From NCBI GenBank assembly GCA_002400675.1, contig NVQY01000232.1, positions 1 to 5,695 of the forward strand: a stretch of 5,695 nt of DNA, in the 5' to 3' direction. Each line of letters starts with the position of its first letter. Position 1 is the first letter of the stretch. A model generated the notes under the pieces. That model did no database searches and was not told the origin of the DNA. It was given only the letters and a program-made list of their open reading frames with translations. The translations under genes and the position numbers were made by a program. Of the stretch, positions 1-5,367 are shown piece after piece. This DNA is from Paracoccaceae bacterium (GTDB lineage: Bacteria > Pseudomonadota > Alphaproteobacteria > Rhodobacterales > Rhodobacteraceae).

Positions 1-130
1 CAATTTCCACATCGGCAACGGGTGCTGCGCCCTCTTCGACGCCACCATCCTCGACGATCGCCTCAAGCCCTTCGTCGATCTTCGAGGACGAACGAAATAG
101 CTTGTTCTTGAGTTTCTTGAAAAACGCCAT
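1..130 (-). CDS. ftsY: Signal recognition particle receptor FtsY, N-terminal part (cut by window edge)
   Basis: FtsY is the membrane-associated GTPase that receives signal recognition particle and its ribosome at the SecYEG translocon. Only the first 43 codons are visible; the gene runs off the left edge. The protein opens MAFFKKLKNKLFRSSSKIDE, a short basic amphipathic segment used for lipid contact, followed by a run rich in Glu, Asp, Gly and Ala (EGLEAIVEDGG and on), as in the acidic A domain of alphaproteobacterial FtsY. The GTPase NG domain lies outside the window. The start at 128-130 is fixed by a GGAGG ribosome binding site 5 bases upstream (136-140). It lies 73 bases downstream of the YhhN-family gene on the same strand, so the two could be co-transcribed; no terminator is evident between them. 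The assignment rests on the N-terminal pattern alone. Confidence 0.8.
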   Translation of the reverse strand, partial: MAFFKKLKNKLFRSSSKIDEGLEAIVEDGGVEEGAAPVADVEI

Positions 131-135
131 GCGGG

Positions 136-140
136 CCTCC
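136..140 (-). promoter_or_regulatory. Ribosome binding site of ftsY
   Basis: GGAGG on the minus strand, 5 bases before the ATG at 128-130. It is a strong Shine-Dalgarno match and fixes the ftsY start. Confidence 0.75.
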
Positions 141-184
141 GGGATCGGTGTTCCCCTTCACCTAATGCGGATTACGCGTGGTTG

Positions 185-208
185 CAAAGGGTCAGGCAAA
201 GGGTCAGG
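185..208. repeat. Perfect 12-base tandem duplication across the yhhN stop codon
   Basis: The 12-mer CAAAGGGTCAGG occurs twice head to tail (185-196 and 197-208). Read on the minus strand, it duplicates the last sense codon, the TGA stop and the two codons after it (GCC TGA CCC TTT), so a second in-frame TGA follows the first by 12 bases. It is probably a small slippage duplication that leaves the protein unchanged. Confidence 0.85.
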
Positions 209-845
209 CAAAAGCCATCAAAAATCCCGCTTGCGCACCCCAGTAAAGCGGCCAAATCAGATAGGGTGTGATGCGCCTGAGCGGGTGATCTTTACCCAGC
301 ACAAATGTCTCAAACGCCAGCACCAGATCAGAGACCACAAACGCCAACGCCGCCGGCAAGGCCCCACCCAGCGCGCCCTGCCCCGGCAGCACCAGAACCG
401 CGACCCCCATGCCCAGAATGACCGGGATATAGCCCAGAACCGCGCCCTTTAGCGCCCCTGCGCGCGGCGCAAGCAAGGCGGCCATGGCCAGTCCCAACAA
501 CGCGAACCCCGCAACAAACCAGATCTGCGGTGCCTGCAACAGGCGCGCAGAATCCGCCAGCGGATGGGTCACAAACAACGCGACATAGGCCAGATGCCCT
601 GCCGCAAAAGCCCCGATCCCGGCCATAAATGCGCCGTCCCCGTCGCGCGACAGCAACCAGTCGCCCAAGGCACACAGCGCCAGTGCCGCCGCCAACAGGC
701 CCGACACCGATACCGACACCGCCGCAAGTGCGAGCAACGCAACCGCCAGCGTCTTGGTGACCGAGCGCATCTTGCTGACCGGTCGCGCGGCCAGCGGCAG
801 ATAGGCCAGCGCAAAAGCGGCCGCCAGCGGCAAAAGCGGGCTCAT
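204..845 (-). CDS. YhhN/TMEM86-family integral membrane protein (putative lysoplasmalogenase)
   Basis: A 213-residue, almost wholly hydrophobic protein of about eight predicted membrane segments, the usual length for the YhhN family. Two family hallmarks are visible: Gly-Asp at residues 61-62 (LCALGDWLLSRDGD) and Ser-Asp at 172-173 (AFVVSDLVLAFETFV), whose acidic residues are conserved in YhhN/TMEM86. The C-terminus (ITPYLIWPLYWGAQ) also fits. Animal TMEM86B and a Legionella relative hydrolyse the vinyl ether bond of lysoplasmalogens. For this bacterial protein the substrate is inferred and may differ, since plasmalogens are not expected in an aerobic alphaproteobacterium. The frame stays open upstream to 950, but the ATG at 843-845 is preferred because the upstream residues are polar and Pro/Ser/Thr-rich while MSPLLPLAAAFALAYLPLAA begins the first membrane segment. 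No strong ribosome binding site is seen. It is divergent from alkB and upstream of ftsY. Confidence 0.8.
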   Translation of the reverse strand: MSPLLPLAAAFALAYLPLAARPVSKMRSVTKTLAVALLALAAVSVSVSGLLAAALALCALGDWLLSRDGDGAFMAGIGAFAAGHLAYVALFVTHPLADSARLLQAPQIWFVAGFALLGLAMAALLAPRAGALKGAVLGYIPVILGMGVAVLVLPGQGALGGALPAALAFVVSDLVLAFETFVLGKDHPLRRITPYLIWPLYWGAQAGFLMAFA

Positions 846-1079
846 CTGTTGATGCCCCGGGCTGGGTGGGTAAGTGGAGGGCGGATGAGTGGAATGTTCA
901 TTGATACGCTCTAGAGTCGGTTTCGGTGATCTGTTTCGATGACCTGTCACGCGATGTTTTACCGCAGTATGACAACAAGGGGCAGTGCAATATCATCCGG
1001 GTGCACAAGGCCCGAAAACGGGGTGACACTTGGCCACCTCATCGCCATGATGGGGATGCCACGCAACAACGGAAGACCC
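846..1079. other. Divergent intergenic region between yhhN-family gene and alkB
   Basis: This gap separates two divergent genes and should hold promoters for both. On the plus strand a candidate promoter lies at 969-996. An imperfect tandem direct repeat occurs at 920-945. On the minus strand I see no convincing -35/-10 pair for the yhhN-family gene. Frames open across this stretch are not supported as coding: they start before the candidate alkB transcription start and give polar, low-similarity translations. Confidence 0.6.
969..996 (+). promoter_or_regulatory. Candidate sigma70-type promoter for alkB
   Basis: ATGACA at 969-974 matches the -35 consensus TTGACA at 5 of 6 bases. TATCAT at 991-996 matches the -10 consensus TATAAT at 5 of 6. 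The spacer is 16 bases. Transcription would begin near 1003, leaving a leader of about 75 bases before the preferred alkB start at 1080. It is a pattern match only; such pairs can occur by chance, though less readily in GC-rich DNA. Confidence 0.4.
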
Positions 1080-2255
1080 ATGTACTGGTTCGCACTCGCC
1101 AGCCTGACCCCCGCAGCCTTGTTGCTGGCAGCCAGCCTTTGGGGTGGTCTCTGGGCGTGGGCGGCGCTGTTTTCGATCACCGTTCTGGTGATGGCGACGG
1201 ACCGGTTAAGCCATGTGTTGCTGCCGGTGCGCGAAGACCGCGCGGCGCAGGATTTTGCCCGCCGCTTGGGGGTGTTTCTGGCGCTGACGCATTTTGTCCT
1301 GCTTGCTTCTGGCGTGCGGGCTATTGCGATGTCGCCGACGCTCAGCGGCCCTCAGGCGCTGGCGCTGCTGGTTGCGATGGGGTTGTTCATGGGGCAGGTG
1401 TCCAATTCCAACGCACATGAGCTGATCCATGCGCCGTCCCGGTGGCGGCGATTGTTGGGGACGCTGGTCTATGTTTCGTTGCTGTTTGGCCATCACGCCT
1501 CGGCCCATCCCAAGGTGCACCACGTCCATGTGGCCACCACGCACGACCCCAATTCCGCGCGACAGGGGCAAGGGTTTTACCATTTCTGGCCGCGTGCGTG
1601 GATCGGATCGTTTCGCGCCGGGTGGCGGGCGGAAACCACGGCGCGGGCCAAGGCACGCGGGCCGCAGGGGCTGCACCCGTATGTGCTCTATACCGGCGGA
1701 GGATTGGTGGCCGTGCTGTTGGCCTACGGGCTGGCCGGGCCGCGCGGGGTGGGCGTCTTTCTGGCGCTGGTAACCTACGCGCAGATGCAGTTGATTCTGG
1801 CCGATTATGTACAGCACTACGGCCTGCGCCGCGCCGCACGGGCAAATGGCAAACCGGAGCCGGCGGGGCCGCAGCACAGCTGGAACGCGCCGCAATGGTA
1901 TTCCTCGGCGATGATGCTGAACGCGCCGCGCCACTCGGACCACCACATGCACCCCATGCGCCTGTTTCCCAGCCTGCGACTGGACCGTGACACCATGCCG
2001 GTGCTGCCGTTTTCCCTGCCGGTGATGGCGGCGATGGCCCTTGTGCCGACATTGTGGCGCAAAGTGATGGATCCGGCGTTGAACCGGTGGCAGATCGCCC
2101 ACCCGTCGGGTGGTGCCGATGGACATGATATGCCATTGTCGGGCCATGCAAAGACACCGGATGATTCCCCCGATGCTGATGATGCTGATGATGCTGATGA
2201 TGCTGATGGCCCTGCCGGCCGCAGCGCAAACCACCATGACGGCAGAAGCCTTTGA
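1080..2255 (+). CDS. alkB: Alkane 1-monooxygenase (AlkB-type membrane di-iron hydroxylase)
   Basis: Inner-membrane enzyme that hydroxylates the terminal methyl of n-alkanes using O2 and electrons passed from rubredoxin. The 391-residue product has about six hydrophobic segments and the full AlkB histidine set: HELIH at 113-117, HPKVHH at 143-148, the lone histidine of DYVQHYG at 246, and RHSDHH with His285, 288 and 289. The first two boxes are 30 residues apart, as in the Pseudomonas enzyme. Rubredoxin and its reductase are not in the window. ATG at 1080 is preferred because GGAAG ends 4 bases upstream and MYWFALASLTPAALL begins the first membrane helix; ATGs at 1047, 1050 and 1056 are possible but lack good ribosome sites. 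After about residue 338 a poorly conserved hydrophilic tail of some 50 residues follows, including an Asp/Ala repeat (365-376) that overlaps the next gene. Substrate range cannot be read from the sequence, and a medium-chain or other hydroxylase role is possible. Confidence 0.9.
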   Translation: MYWFALASLTPAALLLAASLWGGLWAWAALFSITVLVMATDRLSHVLLPVREDRAAQDFARRLGVFLALTHFVLLASGVRAIAMSPTLSGPQALALLVAMGLFMGQVSNSNAHELIHAPSRWRRLLGTLVYVSLLFGHHASAHPKVHHVHVATTHDPNSARQGQGFYHFWPRAWIGSFRAGWRAETTARAKARGPQGLHPYVLYTGGGLVAVLLAYGLAGPRGVGVFLALVTYAQMQLILADYVQHYGLRRAARANGKPEPAGPQHSWNAPQWYSSAMMLNAPRHSDHHMHPMRLFPSLRLDRDTMPVLPFSLPVMAAMALVPTLWRKVMDPALNRWQIAHPSGGADGHDMPLSGHAKTPDDSPDADDADDADDADGPAGRSANHHDGRSL

Positions 2256-2568
2256 CGCCTATACCCGTGGCAAAACGCTTTATTATGGCGTTGACGGCAA
2301 ACCCTACGGGGCCGAACGCTATCTGGACGGACGCCGGGTGATCTGGTCGTTTCTGGACGGCGATTGCAAAGAGGGCGTCTGGTACGAAAGCCGGGGCGAG
2401 ATCTGTTTCCTCTACGAAAACCGGATGGACCCGCAATGCTGGACCTTCAGTCAGGGATCAGGCGGTCTGATTGCCCAGTTCGAAGGCGAGGGCGCACAGA
2501 CAGAGCTGTACGAGGCGCAGGACATTGGCGAGAAAATGCTGTGCTACGGGCCGGAAGTCGGGGTCTGA
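2146..2568 (+). CDS. Small predicted secreted protein with four cysteines, function unknown
   Basis: A 140-residue protein of a kind I recall as a recurrent hypothetical protein in Rhodobacterales; no function is known to me. From ATG 2146 it starts MQRHR (basic n-region), continues with a Met/Leu core built on LMM triplets (residues 10-21), then ALPAAAQ, a signal peptidase I site with cleavage expected after Ala27. The mature part is about 113 residues, rich in Tyr, Trp, Gly and acidic residues, with Cys at 74, 87, 98 and 133, enough for two disulfides in the periplasm. Recognisable segments are EAFDAYTRGKTLYYG, MDPQCWTF and the C-terminal CYGPEVGV. The start is uncertain: ATG 2161 or 2173 would also leave a hydrophobic leader, and no clear ribosome binding site precedes any of them. 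It overlaps alkB by about 110 bases in another frame, which suggests translational coupling with alkB. Confidence 0.75.
   Translation: MQRHRMIPPMLMMLMMLMMLMALPAAAQTTMTAEAFDAYTRGKTLYYGVDGKPYGAERYLDGRRVIWSFLDGDCKEGVWYESRGEICFLYENRMDPQCWTFSQGSGGLIAQFEGEGAQTELYEAQDIGEKMLCYGPEVGV
2172..2207. repeat. Four perfect tandem copies of a 9-base repeat, coding in two frames
   Basis: GATGCTGAT is repeated four times without a mismatch (2172-2180, 2181-2189, 2190-2198, 2199-2207). In the alkB frame it encodes Asp-Ala-Asp four times. In the frame of the secreted protein it encodes most of the Met/Leu hydrophobic core of the signal peptide. Because the unit is a multiple of three, gain or loss of a copy would change both proteins by three residues without a frameshift. 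Confidence 0.95.
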
Positions 2569-2589
2569 CCCCTTCGCATATGCGCGACC

Positions 2590-2612
2590 AAGAAAATTCG
2601 CCGAATTTTCTT
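2590..2612. terminator. Perfect 23-base palindrome between convergent genes, possible bidirectional terminator
   Basis: An 11-base arm (AAGAAAATTCG), a central C and the exact complementary arm (CGAATTTTCTT). It lies 21 bases past the stop of the secreted-protein gene and 31 bases past the stop of the relaxase chimera, where a terminator for both strands is expected. Each strand ends its stem in a T-rich stretch. The stem is AT-rich rather than GC-rich, so it is not a classic strong intrinsic terminator. It could instead be a dispersed intergenic palindrome. Two smaller palindromes sit just before it (2560-2572, overlapping the stop codon, and 2575-2584). Confidence 0.5.
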
Positions 2613-2643
2613 CCACACCTCGCCGGCGCGCAATGTGGCACGC

Positions 2644-2868
2644 TCAGAACAGCGATCCCTGATCCGGCGGTGCCTGACCGGATGACTTGCGCCCGGACTT
2701 AGCCCCCAGATCCAGCCGCCCATCCGCGAATTCGACCTCCAGCGCGCCGGCCTTTGCCGCCGCCGCCCTTGTTGTCACAACCTCACCTTGCGCACGCACC
2801 ACCGCATAGCCACGCGCCAGCGTTGCCTTGTAACTCAGGGTCTCGCGCAGGCGGTCCGTGGCCTCAAT
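2644..2868 (-). pseudogene. xseA: 3' remnant of exonuclease VII large subunit gene fused in frame to the relaxase
   Basis: The last ~74 codons of the relaxase frame translate to the C-terminal segment of XseA. Visible are LRETLSYKATLARGYAVVRA, comparable to the LATLARGY region near the end of the E. coli protein, then the LEVEFADGRLDLG strand region and a basic linker ending PPDQGSLF, the ending I associate with Rhodobacterales XseA. The catalytic part, the OB-fold and most of the coiled coil of XseA are absent, so this piece has no nuclease activity of its own. The exact junction is not sharp: similarity could begin anywhere in 2866-2890, where DRLR occurs twice (IDRLRRR and TDRLRET). The remnant is convergent with the secreted-protein gene and appears to sit at its original chromosomal place. 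It is inferred from family memory, not from an alignment. Confidence 0.8.
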
Positions 2869-5367
2869 CCGCCGGCGCAACCGGTCGATCTGGGCCTCGT
2901 TCAGGTCCCGCTCAATGGCGTCGCGGTACGTCGCCCGATGCTCTGCGGTCTCGAAGGGCGACGACCAATCCGCCGCGCGTTCATGATTGATGACGCGGCG
3001 GACCTCATCAGACTCGACGCGCTCGCGGGTTGCGGCCGGGGCATACTCCCGCAGGAGTGTGCCGAGCCCCTCCCGATCAGACCGGATCCGTTCGTAGTCC
3101 ATTTCGGTGACGGTCCTGTCGCCGTCGCTCCCCGACAGAAGCGCGGTCTCGCGGGCTGACATCCTCTCCCAATAGTCCCGGTTGACGTCCCGGGTCATGC
3201 GATCACCATGCTGCTCGATCGTCTCCCGGATCAGGACCTCAGCCCGTTGCGCCGCGACCGGATCCAGCCGACCGGCCTTGAGATCGTCATTCAGGTCCTG
3301 AACCGCCGAACTCAGGTGGACGCCACTCCCGTCCTGCAGGCGATCATTTTCCAGAAGATCACGCTCGACCACGACACGTTCGAACCGCGTGAACTCGCTC
3401 GGTGCCCGGTCGAACTGATCGGCCACGCCGCGCGTGATCTCGGTGACGGTCGAGTGACTGTCCCGTTCTGCCGCGCGCCGCACCTCGTTGATCGCCTCAG
3501 TATCCCGCGCCTCCGCAACAGCGGTATAGGTCGCGCCAAGCCCGCGGGCGAGATGCGCGGGCATGTCCGGGTACCGGTCCCGGAAACTCTCCGAGACCGC
3601 TTCCGCGACTGGCGTCCGGACATCGCGCCCGTCCATGATCCGGTCGACCTCGCGCGCAATGTCAGCGGCCCGGGCGTCATCGGTGATGTGTTCACGGTAG
3701 GGCTCGGACCGGTCGATCACGTCGCCCGGTCGCGACAGGATCTCCGGATGCCCGGCCAGCCAGTCGCGCTGCTCGACCTCAATCCGCCGTTCCGCACGGG
3801 AGACCACTTCCCGCTCCCGGGTGTCGATCTGACGATCCGTCAGACCCTCGACCCGCATCTCGCGACGGATGGTCCCTTCCATTGCCCGGACCGACTCTGG
3901 ATCGTAATGGACCCGCTCCGTCACCGTCTCGACCTCCGTCACCCCATCCCGGCGCAGGACCCCGGCCCGCTCCAATGCGGTCCCGAGCTGCACATGCGCC
4001 CGGTTAAGCGTCTCGCGGGCCGTCTCCAGATCGGCCCGCCGCTCGAGGTTCAGACCGTCCCGCTCCGCCACCCGGCTCAGATCGTCCGCGATCCATTGCC
4101 GCTCGAGCGCGGCGTTCTGCGCGCCCGTCTCCATCCGCGCGACCACCACCGAACTGCTGATGCCGGTGCCGCGCAACGCGGTGTCGACCTGCGCGCGGAT
4201 CTCCGGGTCGCGCAACCGATCGAGATGGGCCGCATCGATGTTCTGCTCAGAATAGACCCCGCCTTCAGACGGTCGCTCTGTCAGTGTCTGCGATCGGAGA
4301 CCAAGCGGCTGCATATGCGCGAGCCGCGACTGGATCTCGTTGAGGCTTTTCTCGAGCCGCGGCCGCTCGGCCTCGGGTTTTTCGGCGATCATCCCCTGAA
4401 TGCGCTCGACCTGTTCGGCATAGCGCGTGCGCAGGTCGTCGAACGTTTGATCCTCGGCCATGTAGACGCCTCCTTCCGATGTGAGTTTGCCGCCCTTCGC
4501 CAGAAGCTCCCCGGCCCGGAAGAGGGCATCGGCAATATCCTCACGGGCGTCCTTCGAGGCCTCCGCAGCAAGCGAGCGGTAGACGGTCCGCGTATTGGCG
4601 ATCTCCTGGAGCGCCCGGTCGAGGTCGGCCCCGACGCGGGCCCGGGGCGCGGCCATGCGACCCTCCGCCTTCGCCGCGTAGACCTCGCGCGTCCGGGGCG
4701 GGTAATGCACCTCGCCCCGGTCGATCCGCCGCGTCGCTTCCAGTCGGACCCCGTACTTCTCCGCCTCCTCCACCATGGCGAGGCGGAAGTCGTCGTAGTT
4801 GAACCGGTGGTTCCGGCCGAGATAGAAGAACTCGCCCTCCTGCGACCGGCGGTTCAGCACAAGATGGGCGTGCGGATGATCCCGGTCCTCGTGCACCGCG
4901 ATGATGTAATCGAAGTGCCCCTCATCGTTCTGGAAGAACCGCTCCGCGACATCCGAGGCGATGTCGCGCACATCCACCCCACGAGTGCCGATCGGGAAGG
5001 ACATCAGCAAGTGCGTGGTCTGCCCGAGCTTGGGTTTGAACCTGCCGTCCCACCTCTTCGCGAAGCGCTCGGTGAGGTCCTTGATCTCGCCCGTCTCAAG
5101 CTTCTCCTTCCCGTCCAGAAACCCGCTGCTGTCGACGATGTAACTCGACTTCGTGGTGAGGTATTCGAGCTGGTTCGTCAGCTGCGATTTCGTGTGGGTT
5201 CCGCCGCTCCGGATCGCCTTGAAGACCGCCGCGCGATGACCGGCCGCGGCCCGGACGAGTTGTTTCTGTTTCGAGACATGGAGGCCCTGCATGGAGCCTC
5301 GGATCCGGCTCCAGCCATCCCGGAAGATCTCGCCCGTGACATCATGAACCGCATCATTCAGCCGCAT
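2644..5367 (-). CDS. VirD2-like (MOBP-type) relaxase with an XseA-derived C-terminus
   Basis: Relaxases nick one strand of plasmid or element DNA at oriT, stay bound to its 5' end through a tyrosine, and lead it through a type IV secretion channel. In this 907-residue protein the nuclease domain spans roughly residues 1-230. The candidate catalytic Tyr69 is in QLEYLTTKSSYI, the motif II-like stretch is HLLMSFPIGTRG near 119-130, and the metal-binding motif III HEDRDHPHAH is at 159-168, followed by LVLNRRS. Residues from about 230 to 830 are highly charged, Arg/Glu/Asp-rich and probably mostly helical; I recognise no domain there. From about residue 834 to the end the sequence is that of exonuclease VII large subunit. 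The length is about twice that of VirD2. The start at 5365-5367 is supported by AGGGAG 7 bases upstream; a TTG six bases earlier is less likely. It overlaps the upstream mobC-like gene by 14 bases, so the pair is an operon. Whether the chimera is still active is unknown; the nuclease motifs are intact. Confidence 0.85.
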   Translation of the reverse strand: MRLNDAVHDVTGEIFRDGWSRIRGSMQGLHVSKQKQLVRAAAGHRAAVFKAIRSGGTHTKSQLTNQLEYLTTKSSYIVDSSGFLDGKEKLETGEIKDLTERFAKRWDGRFKPKLGQTTHLLMSFPIGTRGVDVRDIASDVAERFFQNDEGHFDYIIAVHEDRDHPHAHLVLNRRSQEGEFFYLGRNHRFNYDDFRLAMVEEAEKYGVRLEATRRIDRGEVHYPPRTREVYAAKAEGRMAAPRARVGADLDRALQEIANTRTVYRSLAAEASKDAREDIADALFRAGELLAKGGKLTSEGGVYMAEDQTFDDLRTRYAEQVERIQGMIAEKPEAERPRLEKSLNEIQSRLAHMQPLGLRSQTLTERPSEGGVYSEQNIDAAHLDRLRDPEIRAQVDTALRGTGISSSVVVARMETGAQNAALERQWIADDLSRVAERDGLNLERRADLETARETLNRAHVQLGTALERAGVLRRDGVTEVETVTERVHYDPESVRAMEGTIRREMRVEGLTDRQIDTREREVVSRAERRIEVEQRDWLAGHPEILSRPGDVIDRSEPYREHITDDARAADIAREVDRIMDGRDVRTPVAEAVSESFRDRYPDMPAHLARGLGATYTAVAEARDTEAINEVRRAAERDSHSTVTEITRGVADQFDRAPSEFTRFERVVVERDLLENDRLQDGSGVHLSSAVQDLNDDLKAGRLDPVAAQRAEVLIRETIEQHGDRMTRDVNRDYWERMSARETALLSGSDGDRTVTEMDYERIRSDREGLGTLLREYAPAATRERVESDEVRRVINHERAADWSSPFETAEHRATYRDAIERDLNEAQIDRLRRRIEATDRLRETLSYKATLARGYAVVRAQGEVVTTRAAAAKAGALEVEFADGRLDLGAKSGRKSSGQAPPDQGSLF

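Noticed and set aside
846..950. N-terminal extension of the YhhN-family protein to 950
   Set aside because: The added 35 residues are polar, Pro/Ser/Thr-rich and not expected ahead of the first membrane segment.
939..1079. Upstream extension of AlkB to the ATG at 939
   Set aside because: The extra 47 residues are polar and unlike AlkB N-termini, they would begin before the candidate promoter at 969-996, and the ATG at 1080 starts the first membrane helix with a GGAAG upstream.
2110..2145. GTG start at 2110 for the secreted protein
   Set aside because: It would place extra residues with Cys and His before the signal peptide; the ATG at 2146 gives a normal basic n-region followed by a hydrophobic core.
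1206..2237. Long open frame antisense to alkB (343 codons, His/Arg-rich)
   Set aside because: It lies opposite the clear AlkB frame with its full histidine set; the translation is rich in Arg, His and Gln without domains, typical of the antisense of GC-rich coding DNA. The Ile/Ser repeat near its start is only the complement of the 9-base repeat.
1387..2436. Second long antisense open frame over alkB and the secreted-protein gene (349 codons)
   Set aside because: Pro/Ala/Arg-rich low-complexity translation crossing two real genes on the other strand, with no recognisable motif.
2560..2572. GGGGTCTGACCCC as an intrinsic terminator
   Set aside because: The stem is only about four pairs with a usable loop and no T run follows; it also overlaps the stop codon.
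3312..3695. 127-codon open frame on the minus strand inside the relaxase gene
   Set aside because: It is an out-of-frame shadow of the relaxase with an Arg/Ser/Pro-rich translation and no ribosome binding site noted.
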